In this document: positions 1 to 9,773 of the stretch, piece after piece
How positions within the stretch are numbered: the stretch's first letter is position 1
Layout: the number at the start of each line of letters is the position of its first letter
NCBI RefSeq assembly: GCF_001311885.1
Contig: NZ_BBCE01000015.1
Location: 1-64,000 of the forward strand
Origin: Syntrophomonas palmitatica JCM 14374
GTDB lineage: Bacteria > Bacillota > Syntrophomonadia > Syntrophomonadales > Syntrophomonadaceae
Direction of reading: 5' to 3'
DNA: 64,000 nucleotides
Made by a program: the position numbers and the translations under genes
The notes under the pieces: model-generated
The model's input: the letters and a program-made list of their open reading frames with translations, nothing else
What the model was told of the DNA's origin: nothing
The model's database searches: none

Positions 1-322
1 CCTGGTATACAATTTCTCCAGGAGTTAGGCGATAATTGCCAAAAGTGGTAGGCAAACCTATCATCTGGGTTGCTAACATAATTTCTATAAATTGATAGGT
101 ATTTGACATATAAGTTACTACTGCATCAGGTTTTTTGTAACCGCGGTCCAGTAATGCGTTAGCTAACCTCACAGAGCGCTGCCACATTTCGGCATAGGTT
201 TCGCTGAAACCCTCCATACGCAGAGCTATTTTCTCTGGTCTTTTCAGTACATTGCATCTGATAGAACTTATTCCATTATTGATAAGCGTTGTTTTACCTG
301 GGTTCTTGCCAATAAAGTCCAT
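1..322 (-). CDS. AMP-dependent acyl-CoA ligase, N-terminal part (runs off the window)
   Basis: The first 107 residues of an adenylate-forming acyl-CoA synthetase are visible; the rest lies beyond base 1. The family activates a carboxylic acid to acyl-AMP and then to the CoA thioester. The visible part has the usual N-terminal layout: a short lead, then a segment around residues 35-75 (ALRMEGFSETYAEMWQRSVR) matching the family's early T-Y-x-E-M-x-x-R pattern, then a stretch around residues 75-107 ending in LTPGEIVYQ. The ATP-binding motifs are not in the window, so substrate cannot be guessed. The ATG at 320-322 is the only good start. It is divergent from the LysR gene at 441, which suggests that regulator acts on it. 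Confidence 0.75.
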   Translation of the reverse strand, partial: MDFIGKNPGKTTLINNGISSIRCNVLKRPEKIALRMEGFSETYAEMWQRSVRLANALLDRGYKKPDAVVTYMSNTYQFIEIMLATQMIGLPTTFGNYRLTPGEIVYQ

Positions 323-440
323 AATAATACCCCCTAACTTTATCTATATGTTTAAAATACTGCATGATTAAATATTATAAAAATGTATAATTAAATATAT
401 AAACATAACCAATAAGATATAAATAAATAGAGGTAGGTCC

Positions 441-1331
441 ATGGAGTTAAAGCATATTAAATACTTTTGCCTTGTTGCGGAAACTGAGAATGTGACCGCT
501 GCGGCTGAAATTATAGATGTGTCGCAGCCGTACTTGACGAAAAAGATTAAACAGCTTGAAGGGGAACTTGGCGTTGATCTTTTTGATCATGTTGGCAGAA
601 ATATCAAGCTTAATCAGTACGGGAAGAGTTACTATAAGCATGCAAAAGCTGTATTAGAGACGCTTGCCAACGCACATGATGAGTTGAATGAATTAAAGGG
701 GACTATGCACACAACATTTTTTCTCTATACTAATGTAAGTCTTTATATGCCAGGTTTGCTGGGTGCTTTTCGCAAACAAAATCCTGATCTCATACTGCTT
801 CAGTCATCTGCTCACAGGGAAAGAATTATTGAAGCGCTGCTTGAGGAAGAGGCAGACTTTGCTATATGTACACCACCAATCGAGCATGAGAACATAGAGA
901 CACAGATCCTTTTTAAGGATACCGCTTTTGTGCTACTGCCTTCGGATCATCCTCTCCAGATGAAAGAATCCCTTTTGGTAAGTGATCTTAATAACGAAAA
1001 CTTCATAATAACACCTGTCGGTTATGGTATGCGCGACAATATGGATCTCGTTTTCGCTAGTAAAGGTGTATACCCGCGCATCGTCATCGAGACCGCTGAT
1101 TCTTCACTGGCACCATCCTATGTCAATGAAGGTGTAGGTATGGCTATGATACCTGGAAGGGTAGTTTACAATAACCAGCATCTAATCACAGAATGTAAGA
1201 AATTGGCCGATACTGATTATTTGGCTGATGTTTGTTTAAATTGGAAGAAAAGCCGCTTTAAAACCAACAACCACCAACGACTCATGGATTTTATGGTTAA
1301 TTACTATTCCCCTAATGCAAAAGAGACTTAA
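441..1331 (+). CDS. LysR-family transcriptional regulator
   Basis: A 296-residue LysR-type regulator of normal length. Residues 1-60 form the winged helix-turn-helix (FCLVAETENVTAAAEIIDVS, then QPYLTKKIKQLEGELGVDLF). Residues about 90-290 are the effector-binding, periplasmic-binding-protein-like domain. The start ATG is preceded by AGAGGTAGG. It is transcribed away from the acyl-CoA ligase; LysR regulators commonly control the divergent neighbour from the shared intergenic region, here 323-440, which is very AT-rich. The inducer is unknown. Regulation of the ligase is an inference from gene order only. Confidence 0.9.
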   Translation: MELKHIKYFCLVAETENVTAAAEIIDVSQPYLTKKIKQLEGELGVDLFDHVGRNIKLNQYGKSYYKHAKAVLETLANAHDELNELKGTMHTTFFLYTNVSLYMPGLLGAFRKQNPDLILLQSSAHRERIIEALLEEEADFAICTPPIEHENIETQILFKDTAFVLLPSDHPLQMKESLLVSDLNNENFIITPVGYGMRDNMDLVFASKGVYPRIVIETADSSLAPSYVNEGVGMAMIPGRVVYNNQHLITECKKLADTDYLADVCLNWKKSRFKTNNHQRLMDFMVNYYSPNAKET

Positions 1332-1347
1332 ATCAAAACTCTGTTGT

Positions 1348-2124
1348 TTAAAACCAGACTAATATGACAATCAACGCAGCAAATGAGACGACTATTATGC
1401 AATAGTCCGGAAGGGTTAATTCCATTTCATACAGGTAGGTTCTGCTCCCCCGCTGGTAGCCTCGGGCTTCCATAGCATCCACTAGGTCGTCGCAACGGCG
1501 TAAGACATTTATTAACAAAGGCGCTGCCAGGGATTTAATACCCCTTATCCTTTTCCTAATCCGGTAAGGGTTGAAATCATCGCCTCGTGCTTTCCGTGCT
1601 TCATTTATATTGTTCATTTCATCGAGCAGCGTCGGGATAAACCTCAAAGCCAGTGAAACCATCATGGCTATATCATGAGAAGAAGAACCAATAATTGGAC
1701 GCAGCAACCGTTCCACTGCTATGGTAAGTTCGGATGGCTGGGTAGTCATAGTAAGAATCGATGCGGCTGCAACCAGCAATAGGAAACGCCATACCTGCAG
1801 AAGGCCAAGATTTAAACCTTGATAAGTGATCTGCAGCGAGCCAATCCCAAACCCTGGTAAAGGATATCCCGGGGTAAATAAGATATACATTATGAACAAG
1901 AAGAAAAATACCGGCATGGCTGGTTTAAGCGTTCGCATTAAGATCCCCAGGGGAATATGTGCCAATTGGGAGATGATTACGGTCAAACCTGTAATCAATA
2001 ACAATCCAGAAATATTTATGCGTAATACAATGATGCTTAATATAATTACCGCAATGATTTTTACTCTTGGATCTCTGCGGTGAACCGGCGATTTCCGGGG
2101 AACATATTGCCCCAGGTTATTCAT
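1348..2124 (-). CDS. ecfT: ECF transporter transmembrane protein (T component) of a biotin uptake system
   Basis: A 258-residue EcfT/BioN-type membrane protein. It couples the ATPase to the substrate-binding S protein in energy-coupling-factor importers. The N terminus has the usual R-x-D-P-R-x-K segment (HRRDPRVKI). Several hydrophobic helices follow between residues 25 and 130. The two coupling-helix motifs are visible as EARKARGD (about 175) and AMEARGYQ (about 217). A last membrane helix ends the protein. It is the third gene after bioY and the ATPase, 13 bp downstream of the latter, so it forms a self-contained BioYMN-type importer. Confidence 0.88.
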   Translation of the reverse strand: MNNLGQYVPRKSPVHRRDPRVKIIAVIILSIIVLRINISGLLLITGLTVIISQLAHIPLGILMRTLKPAMPVFFFLFIMYILFTPGYPLPGFGIGSLQITYQGLNLGLLQVWRFLLLVAAASILTMTTQPSELTIAVERLLRPIIGSSSHDIAMMVSLALRFIPTLLDEMNNINEARKARGDDFNPYRIRKRIRGIKSLAAPLLINVLRRCDDLVDAMEARGYQRGSRTYLYEMELTLPDYCIIVVSFAALIVILVWF

Positions 2125-2137
2125 ACCCTATCCCCTT

Positions 2138-2992
2138 CTAAGGCATATTACAATTGATAGAATCCTTCACTGACGCTGATAATGCGGCTATTTTTTCAGC
2201 AGCCTCTTTAATTGAAAAGATATTTGTCTCTAACTTTATGCCAGCCTGGTTCAGTTCCCATATCAATTCCGTGATTTTCGGCGGAGCCAGGTTCAAAGAT
2301 TTCAGCCAATCTACACGGCTTAATATATTACGGGGGCTTCCGTCCGCAACGATTTCACCCTGGTTCATTACGATTACGCGGTCGGCAATAGCTGCTTCTT
2401 CCATATTGTGCGTGACATGTATTATACCGATGCCTTGATTCTTCAGTTGCAGCAATAGAGCCAGCACACTCTCTTTCCCTGCCGGGTCCAGAGATGAGGT
2501 GGGCTCGTCAACTACAATATAACTTGGATTCATGGACAGAAGCCCTGCCAGGGCCAAAAGCTGTTTTTCGCCACCCGAAAGGCTGTGAGGCGCACGGGTT
2601 TCAAAACCGGTTAAACCGACTTTTTCCAGTGCCAGGTCAACCCTTTTCCTGACCTCTGCGGCTGGTAAGCCCAGGTTGCCTGGACCAAAAGCCACATCTT
2701 CTTCTACACTCATCCCGATAATCTGGTTATCTGGATTCTGAAAAATCATTCCCACCTGGCGTCTGATTTCCAGCAGGCTTTTCTTACTGCGGGTATTAAG
2801 TCCGTTTACCTCCACATCACCCTCCAAAGGCGGCAGCAAGGCATTAAAATGCTTGACAAGTGTGGTTTTGCCGCATCCGTTAGGGCCAATAATTGCTGTA
2901 TACTCTCCCTCGTTTAAGGTGGTATTGATAGCTTTTAGTACCGGTTCTTGATTCTTTTCATATAAGAATGTCAGGTTTTTAACCCTGATCAT
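2138..2992 (-). CDS. ecfA: ECF transporter ATP-binding protein (A component) for biotin uptake
   Basis: A 284-residue ABC ATPase that powers the ECF importer from the cytoplasmic face. Walker A is IGPNGCGKTT at about 36-45. The Q-loop is MIFQNPDNQI. The signature is HSLSGGEKQLLALAG, Walker B is YIVVDEPTSSLD, and the switch histidine is in VTHNMEEA. The D-N-Q after the Q-loop is typical of EcfA/CbiO proteins. Its start overlaps the bioY stop by 4 bp (ATGA), implying translational coupling. Only one A gene is present, so the ATPase would act as a homodimer, as in BioM. Confidence 0.9.
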   Translation of the reverse strand: MIRVKNLTFLYEKNQEPVLKAINTTLNEGEYTAIIGPNGCGKTTLVKHFNALLPPLEGDVEVNGLNTRSKKSLLEIRRQVGMIFQNPDNQIIGMSVEEDVAFGPGNLGLPAAEVRKRVDLALEKVGLTGFETRAPHSLSGGEKQLLALAGLLSMNPSYIVVDEPTSSLDPAGKESVLALLLQLKNQGIGIIHVTHNMEEAAIADRVIVMNQGEIVADGSPRNILSRVDWLKSLNLAPPKITELIWELNQAGIKLETNIFSIKEAAEKIAALSASVKDSINCNMP

Positions 2993-3543
2993 CTTGATTC
3001 AGCTCCTTGCAGGGTAAAGTATTTTCGTAATATGACAGCAAGCGGAACCGCAGCCAGTAGTTTGAGCAGGTCACCTAATAAGAAAGGAACCACACCCGCC
3101 AACAGCGCTTTAGCCAGTGAAAAATGTGCTATTATACAAAGCTGAAGTATTCCCAGCGTGTAAATCACCATATCTCCAACTATCAGAGCCAGGGCTATCC
3201 AAACCAGCCCGCCTTTACGCCTGGCTTCAACTATTTTTCCTATCACAAAGGCAGCGGCTATAAAGCCGATCAAATAACCCCCGGTAGGACCAAACAGGGT
3301 TCCCAGACCAGCCTGCCCCCCTGCAAAAACGGGCAAACCGATTATTCCCAGCAGTACATAAACGATCTGACTCAGCGCACCAGCATATCCACCCAGTAAT
3401 ACGCCGGCCAGACCGGTAAAAAAGGTTTGCAGCGTAATTGGAACCGGCTGCAGAGGGATCACAATGAAGGCCCCAACAGCCGTCAGGGCACCGAACATAG
3501 ATGCATAAACCATTTGCCGCAAAGGACTGTACCTTTTAACCAT
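2989..3543 (-). CDS. bioY: Biotin ECF transporter substrate-binding protein BioY
   Basis: A 184-residue membrane S component that captures biotin. The family pattern is clear: a first helix with GALTAVGAFIVIPLQPVPITLQTF, then LAGVLLGGYAGALSQIVYVLLG and LFGPTGGYLIGF, six hydrophobic segments in all. It is the first gene of bioY-ecfA-ecfT and lies downstream of birA with a BirA operator between them. The start ATG at 3543 has AAAGAGGTG upstream. Biotin is the expected ligand because of both family and operator. Confidence 0.93.
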   Translation of the reverse strand: MVKRYSPLRQMVYASMFGALTAVGAFIVIPLQPVPITLQTFFTGLAGVLLGGYAGALSQIVYVLLGIIGLPVFAGGQAGLGTLFGPTGGYLIGFIAAAFVIGKIVEARRKGGLVWIALALIVGDMVIYTLGILQLCIIAHFSLAKALLAGVVPFLLGDLLKLLAAVPLAVILRKYFTLQGAESR

Positions 3544-3675
3544 TATTACACCTCTTTCATTTTGGTGAATTATACCAGGGGTTATGGAGACTTAGGCATT
3601 TGCAGCCTGACATGACTGATTGTCCCGGATTGCCATACAGCAAACCAGGTGTCCTGCGCAGGAATGACTAAAATC

Positions 3676-3704
3676 ATTATGATAATTGATTAAACTATTG
3701 TCAA
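3676..3704 (-). promoter_or_regulatory. Sigma-A promoter of the bioY operon
   Basis: On the minus strand TTGACA (3704-3699) and CATAAT (3681-3676) are separated by 17 bp. The -35 box lies inside the left arm of the BirA inverted repeat, so repressor binding would block RNA polymerase. A second possible start is the extended -10 TGGTATAAT at 3569-3577, which has no good -35. Confidence 0.65.
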
Positions 3705-3734
3705 CAAAATTACGTTATAATAGTTGACAATAGT
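3694..3734. promoter_or_regulatory. BirA operator (biotin repressor binding site)
   Basis: A perfect inverted repeat: ACTATTGTCAAC at 3694-3705 and GTTGACAATAGT at 3723-3734, with a 17-bp centre. Its size and TTGT-AAC...GTT-ACAA layout fit the known BirA operator class, in which dimeric BirA with biotinyl-AMP binds widely spaced arms. It sits between birA, which encodes an HTH-containing BirA, and bioY. It overlaps the bioY -35 box. Confidence 0.8.
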
Positions 3735-3737
3735 ATT

Positions 3738-4742
3738 TTAGGGGGCTGTCGATGGGGGCAAGACCGTTATCTCGCCTGATATTACGGTATGAATAATGCC
3801 GGAGTGGTCGCGGACCATAAGAAATCCGTTTTCGTCAATGCCGATGGCTTGTCCGCTAAGAAAACCGTTTATCGTATCTAACCTCACTTGCTGGCCGAGG
3901 ACCAACGATAAATTTCTGCACTTTTGCAGAGTGGGCGCAAAATTACCCTCTGTTAATTGGAAATAGTAACCCTCAAATCTTGCCAACAAAGCCTGAAGCG
4001 TTTTGACTCTGGAAGCAGGTTGACCGTTTTCAGCCAGGGCTGAAGTGGCATTCATTTTAAAATCACTCGGAAAGTCTCCGGCCTGATTGTTTATATTCAG
4101 ACCGATTCCGACTACAATAAATTCGATGCTATCCATGTCGGTAACAGCCTCTGCCAGTATTCCGGCCATTTTTTTATTGTTTACCAATATATCGTTGGGC
4201 CATTTAATTTTAGGTTGCAACTGCAAGTCTTTTTCCAGCGTTTCCGCTACAGCTGCTGCAGAAACCAGTGTAATCCGTGAAATATCCATTAATGGAAGCT
4301 TCGGACGCAAAACTATTGAGACATATATTCCTTGCCTGCCAGGCGAATACCAGTTCCGACCCCTGCGTCCCCGGCCTGCCGTTTGAGTTTCGGCCACCAC
4401 CACGGTTCCTTCCGGATACCCTTCCGAGGCCAGTTCCCGAGCCAGGTTATTGGTAGAATCAATCTCCTGATAGTAAATGTAGTGTTGACGGCCAAATACC
4501 CTGGTTTCCAGACCTGGAAAGACTTCATCGGGCGATAGGAGATCCGGGGATGCGCTTAATCGATATCCCTTTTTGGAGGAAGACTCTATGCCATAACCCT
4601 CGGTTTGCAACCGTTTGACCTGTTTCCAAATAGTGGTCCGAGACACGTTAAGGATGTCACTTAAGGCTTCTCCTGATACCCAGGCACCCTCCTTCTCTTT
4701 CAGGGCATCTAAAATCTTCGGGCGAAAATCCATCCACAGCAC
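3738..4742 (-). CDS. birA: Biotin--[acetyl-CoA-carboxylase] ligase and biotin repressor
   Basis: A 334-residue bifunctional BirA. Residues about 6-60 are a winged helix-turn-helix (SGEALSDILNVSRTTIWKQV). Residues about 85-260 are the biotin protein ligase domain with the biotin-AMP loop GRGRRGRNW at about 123-131 and the KWPNDI motif. The C-terminal domain is complete. It attaches biotin to carboxylase carrier domains and represses biotin transport genes when charged. The GTG at 4742 is the listed start; the ATG nine bases in (4733) is an alternative. The operator at 3694-3734 is the probable target. Confidence 0.93.
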   Translation of the reverse strand: MLWMDFRPKILDALKEKEGAWVSGEALSDILNVSRTTIWKQVKRLQTEGYGIESSSKKGYRLSASPDLLSPDEVFPGLETRVFGRQHYIYYQEIDSTNNLARELASEGYPEGTVVVAETQTAGRGRRGRNWYSPGRQGIYVSIVLRPKLPLMDISRITLVSAAAVAETLEKDLQLQPKIKWPNDILVNNKKMAGILAEAVTDMDSIEFIVVGIGLNINNQAGDFPSDFKMNATSALAENGQPASRVKTLQALLARFEGYYFQLTEGNFAPTLQKCRNLSLVLGQQVRLDTINGFLSGQAIGIDENGFLMVRDHSGIIHTVISGEITVLPPSTAP

Positions 4743-4863
4743 CGTCCCAATTGTTAATCCAATAATTATATTATAGCTGACACTACCGTTAGGTATTTAG
4801 GTTCTCTAGTTTTAATCAGATTTAAACCTTCCCAGCGGGTTGAGCTGCGGCAGGGCTGCCACA

Positions 4864-6912
4864 TTAAACCGTAGTAAACGTTAGTTCCGCTTTGAACAAG
4901 TCACCGTCGATCTTAACAGCAAATCTGCCGCCGCATATCTGGGTAAAGCTCTGGGCGATGGAGAGTCCTAATCCCGAGCCTTCGGTGGTTCTGGAACTAT
5001 CCCCTCTCACGAAGCGCTGCAGGATTTCCTCTTCATCGAAATTCATTTCATTTCTGGCCACATTTTTAATACTGGCACAGGCTTGATTGCCTTCCACAGA
5101 TAAATCTACAAATACCCGAGACCCTGGCAGGGAATATTTCAGAGCATTGGTGATAAGGTTTTCCCAAACCCGGTATAGTTTTTTCCCGTCACTATGGATA
5201 TAAACCGGTTCGTCAGGGATGCTGAGCCGGAAAGTTAGTCCGGATTCGCATATGCGTTCGTCCATATCAGCCAGGGTTTGTTTTATCAAGCGCGCCAGGT
5301 CAAGCTGTTCCATGTCGACGGCGACATTGCCGCTGCTGGCTTTGGATAAGTCAAACAGGTCTTGAATCAGGTTTTTCAGACGTTCTGATTTTTGGTTAAG
5401 TATCTTTATATAATCCTGAACGGTTTCAGGCAGGTTGTCTTCTTTCCCCAGCAAATCCACATAACTGATTATGGATGTTAGAGGTGTTTTGAGATCGTGT
5501 GATACATTGGTGATGAGTTCGACTTTCATGCGTTCCGATTTCGTTCTCTCGGCAACGGCAGTATTTATGCCTTCCTGCAGCGCGTTGAGGTTCTGAGCAG
5601 CGGTATACATATCCGAAACAGCTGATAACTCCAGCCTGTTCTGCATATCACCTGATCTTATAAGTTCAATATGATCGATAAGTTTGCCCAGATCGTTAAT
5701 GGTGCGGTTATATTGACGCAGGTATCGATAAATCAGGTATATCCCGGTTACTGTAATAAGCACAGCCAGAAGGAGTGCCTCCTTAATACCGTAATGATCG
5801 GCGAAAAAGGCCAGATAAACCGCCAGCAAAGCCAGCACAGCTTCTATCGCTGCCAGGGAATAGGCCCGTATCATCATCGACCGCTGCCAGGGATAATTCT
5901 TCTCGTATTTTCCATACCATTTAAGCGCAGAGTTCACCATGTTGTGTTTGAAAAAGGCACTGCGGTTAATCATTAAATCAATAATTATAACATAAAACCC
6001 CCACAAACATAAGAGGACAAAGGCAATTGTAGCGCCTTTGTCCAGGATTACGTTCAATAAATTGTAATTGATATTATCAGCCAGTATATTGGCTATATCA
6101 TAATAACCAGCCCTTTGGACTGATATTGAGGTGTTAAACATTAAGAACAGCAATCCAAAAGATATCAATATTTTAAACTCCAGCCACACGTTTCCTGACC
6201 AGGAGGCTATTTTGCGGTCAAATTCTTTTTTACTCCGGCGCAGGATAAAAGCTATACCCAGAAATAATAACGCCGATGCAGCTACCGCCATAAAACTCCA
6301 ACGGATATATTTAATCTGCCGCTGCTCCCAGTAATACATGGAACGCGAATAGGGATTCTTTACAAGCTGATCCTTAACAGCCAGCACTATCATATTTTCT
6401 TTATCCTCTGGATTATTGAATGTACTTAATTGGGGCAGAAGAGATTGATATCCGCTGTCGAGACGGTCAATATCGACTACTTTGCCATTATCTATTATCC
6501 ACAGCCTGCCCTCATAATAGAACCAGCAGTATGTATACCCTTTCGGCAGATTAGGTAGTTTATCAGGTTGGGGATACGGCCCTTTTTCCTGGTTTGCTCT
6601 GCTGGTAAAAGAAAAATTGCCGAAAGTCATGGCAGGATTATGGGCAAAAATCCTCACGTTAAGTCCTTCGTCCCCTAATCTGTCTTCCGGTGTATTACTG
6701 TAGGTTTCTTCTCGGTTAAAGTCCTGGTTTGAATAGGTAGATATTTGATAAAAAAGTGCGTCAAAATAATGAAAGGTCCTTTCTTTAAAAAAGAAGCTGT
6801 TTCTATAATCGCCGTTACAAATGGTTTTTAGTGTCTCTATATTGTAATACCTGGTAATCTCTCGGCAGGAAAACAGAATGATGCCTATAAGATTCAAACC
6901 TATAAAAAACAC
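4864..6912 (-). CDS. Membrane sensor histidine kinase
   Basis: A kinase of about 682 residues and partner of the upstream response regulator. The N terminus is a membrane helix, followed by an extracytoplasmic region of about 180 residues with no recognised domain. Four or more helices follow between about 205 and 400. A linker leads to the HisKA segment (NVSHDLKTPLTSIISYVDLL, phospho-His near 470). The ATPase domain has the N box ENLITNALKYS and G box GSGLGLSIAQSF. The GTG at 6912 cuts into the first helix; reading frame continues upstream through KKYRPLTAW to a TTG at about 6951 inside the regulator gene, so the true start is probably there. The signal is unknown. Confidence 0.88.
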   Translation of the reverse strand: MFFIGLNLIGIILFSCREITRYYNIETLKTICNGDYRNSFFFKERTFHYFDALFYQISTYSNQDFNREETYSNTPEDRLGDEGLNVRIFAHNPAMTFGNFSFTSRANQEKGPYPQPDKLPNLPKGYTYCWFYYEGRLWIIDNGKVVDIDRLDSGYQSLLPQLSTFNNPEDKENMIVLAVKDQLVKNPYSRSMYYWEQRQIKYIRWSFMAVAASALLFLGIAFILRRSKKEFDRKIASWSGNVWLEFKILISFGLLFLMFNTSISVQRAGYYDIANILADNINYNLLNVILDKGATIAFVLLCLWGFYVIIIDLMINRSAFFKHNMVNSALKWYGKYEKNYPWQRSMMIRAYSLAAIEAVLALLAVYLAFFADHYGIKEALLLAVLITVTGIYLIYRYLRQYNRTINDLGKLIDHIELIRSGDMQNRLELSAVSDMYTAAQNLNALQEGINTAVAERTKSERMKVELITNVSHDLKTPLTSIISYVDLLGKEDNLPETVQDYIKILNQKSERLKNLIQDLFDLSKASSGNVAVDMEQLDLARLIKQTLADMDERICESGLTFRLSIPDEPVYIHSDGKKLYRVWENLITNALKYSLPGSRVFVDLSVEGNQACASIKNVARNEMNFDEEEILQRFVRGDSSRTTEGSGLGLSIAQSFTQICGGRFAVKIDGDLFKAELTFTTV

Positions 6913-6930
6913 ACCCAGGCCGTAAGAGGT

Positions 6931-7640
6931 CTATATTTTTTCGATTTTGTATCCAATACCCCATACCACCTTCAAGTATTTTGGTTCACGAGGGTTTATT
7001 TCAATCTTTTCACGAATACGGCGAATGTGTACCATAACCGTATTTTCCGCTCCATAAGCTGGGGATTCCCACACCCGCTCATAAATCTCTTCGGCCGGGA
7101 AAATGCGTCCCAGGTTTCGCATTAAGAGTTCAACGATCCTGGTTTCCGTAGCGGTGAGCTTAACCGGTTCGCCATCCACGGTCAAAATATGACTATCCAA
7201 GCTGTAACATAACCCGCCGGACTGGAGAACATTTGCGTTTACCTGTCCATGTACATCCCCTAAATCCAAGTAACGCCGCAGCTGAGATTTTACCCTGGCC
7301 AATAACTCCAGGTTGTTAAATGGTTTGGTTACATAATCATCTGCACCAATGGATAGTCCCAGGATTTTGTCCGTATCTTCCGACTTGGCAGATATAATAA
7401 TAATAGGTATGTTCTTCTCTTCCCGTATCTTAAAGGTGTAGATAAACCATCCAGTTTTGGCATCATTACATCCAAGATGATAAGATGGATACGCTGGCTT
7501 TGAATCATATCCAGGGCCTGCAGCCCATCGTAGGCCTGCAAAACCTCATAGCCTTCATTCTGCAGGTTGATGGCAATTGCCTTCACTATTTCCCGGTCGT
7601 CATCGACCACCAGTATTCGCTGTTTTTCCATCAATAACAC
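6931..7640 (-). CDS. OmpR/PhoB-type response regulator (frameshifted in this sequence)
   Basis: Two reading frames join into one 236-residue regulator. 7329-7640 carries the receiver start (RILVVDDDREIV, phospho-acceptor in LIILDVMMPKLDGL). 6931-7302 carries the end of the linker and a winged-helix DNA-binding domain (TATETRIVELLM, NTVMVHIRRIREKIE, KVVWGIGYKI). The frame is lost just after KLDGLST near 7440; restoring one base gives FKIREEKNIPIIIISA, the expected next strand. The length of 710 bases is one short of a whole codon number, which agrees with a single missing base. It is the first gene of the two-component pair. Confidence 0.85.
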
Positions 7641-7803
7641 TCCGTTTATATATAAACTACTGCTATTGAATTTACATTAGGTTTAACAACTTAAGAAAAA
7701 CCGGCTGGAATTCTTAAATATTCCTTACATTTTAACAGTATCAGGATAAGCCCTGCTCTATTTCTTCAATTATATAATTTTGGCAACTAGGGCGGGGAAC
7801 TTT

Positions 7804-9737
7804 TTAATGTCTGCGCAGCTTTTCTATTTCATTCAACCAAATTTTATAACTGGCGTCACTGACCATGCGCCAATCGCCTCGGGGGGAAAGGCTGACCGAA
7901 CCTACCTTGACTCCGTCTGGCATACAAGAACGCTTAAATTGCTGGGTAAAAAAGCGTTTATAAAACACCTCCAGGCTGTCAATAAGCACCTGCCTGTCAA
8001 TATCCTGAAAGGCGATCTCGGCCAGACAGATAATTTTGGCCGGACTAAATCCATGGCGAAGAAAATAATAGAGAAAGAAATCATGCAGATCATATGAACC
8101 TAAAATCTCTTCAGTTATTTGTTTGATGTTTCCCTTCTCATCGAGCGGAAGCAGTTCCGGACTAATCGGAGTATTAAGAATGTCCTCCAGCACTTTTTTA
8201 ATATGGGGTTCAGCTGATTCGGCAACCCAGGCTACCAGGTATTTAACCAGGGTTTTAGGAACACCTGCATTAACAGCGTACATACTCATATGATCACCAT
8301 TGTAGGTGCACCATCCCAGGGCTGATTCTGATAAATCTCCGGTTCCTACTACCAGTCCCCCTTCCTGGTTGGCTATGTTCATTAAAATCTGGGTTCTCTC
8401 TCTGGACTGAATGTTTTCATAGGTTGAATCGTGTTCAAGGGGGTTATGATTGATGTCCTGCATATGCTGCAGGCAGGCGTTTTGAATAGATATTTCTTTA
8501 ACTGTTATTCCCATCTCCCGCATGAGGCTATAGAATTGTTATAGGTACGAATAGATGTTCCAAACCCGGGCATAGATACGCCGATAATATTTTCTAAAGG
8601 TCGTTTCAGCTGATTATAGGCCTGACAGGATACCAGCAGGGCTAAGGTCGAGTCAAGCCCTCCGGAAATTCCCAATACTGCTTTATTAATGCCCGTTTTT
8701 TCCAAGCGCTGGGCCAATCCGGCGGCTTGAATATTAAATATGTCTGAGCATCGTTTACTTCTATTTCGCTTATTAAAAGGTACAAATGGCTGCGGGTCGA
8801 CTCGGCGGCGAAGACCGTTTACTGTGTTATTTAATTGAAAATACACAACATTATATTTGTGTTCATCTACCCTGCCCATAAATGAATTAAATTTTCTGCG
8901 GTCATTCATTAACTTCTCAATGTCAATATCTTCAATCAGCAGGGTACCATCAAAATTCATCCAGTCTTCCTGAAGCAAAATGCCATTTTCAGCGATCATA
9001 GCATGTCCGCCAAAAACAACATCAGTGGTAGATTCACCGGGTCCGGCCGAGGCATACAGGTAAGCTGCCATACACCTGGCTGACTGTCCCTTAACCAGGT
9101 TCCTGCGGTATTCTGTCTTACCGACACTTTCATTGCTGGCGGACAGGTTCAAAATCATGTTGGCACCGTATTGGGCGTGATAAGAACTGGGAGGGATAGG
9201 CGCCCACAGATCTTCACAGATTTCTATTCCTATTACCAGCTCAGAGCCTGCATCTTTAAACAACAGCCATTCGTTAAAGGGTACCGACTGTCCGCAAAGG
9301 CTTATTCCCTCAGATATGCGGTTTATTGATGAAGCAAACCATCGTTTTTCGTAAAATTCGTTATAGTTGGGAATAAAGGTTTTGGGAACGACTCCTAAAA
9401 TCCGGCCATGTGAAAATACGACAGCACAATTGAATAATTGATTGTCTGCCGGTATCGGCATTCCTACTATGATTACCATATCAAGCTCTTTGGTTTCCTG
9501 CAGCAAATATGATAGTTCCTTTTCCCCTGCCTGCAGCAGCAATGGCTGATTAAAAAGGTCTCCATTACTGTAACCGGTCATACTCAGTTCAGGGAATAAT
9601 AGGACTTGAACCTGTTCGGAACTGGCTTTGACGATGAAATTTATTATTTGTTGGCGATTAAACGTCGGATTTGCTATTTCCAGCTTTGGTACGGCTGCTC
9701 CTGCCCGGATAAAACCAAGTTCTTTTAAGGACGGCAC
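7804..9737 (-). CDS. nadE: Glutamine-dependent NAD+ synthetase (frameshifted in this sequence)
   Basis: A 644-residue two-domain NadE. The N-terminal nitrilase-type glutaminase has the Glu-Lys-Cys triad in [27 protein letters not shown] and GIEICEDLW. The C-terminal synthetase has the PP-loop [12 protein letters not shown] and later [12 protein letters not shown]. It makes NAD from deamido-NAD, glutamine and ATP. The frame breaks near 8525 (frame one ends SIASCGRWE; frame two resumes with [11 protein letters not shown]). The joined length is one base short of a codon multiple, so a one-base sequence error is most likely. The start is GTG. It follows asnB by 36 bp, another glutamine user. Confidence 0.92.
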
Positions 9738-9773
9738 AAAATATTCTCTCCCTCTCCATTGAAGATATTTATT

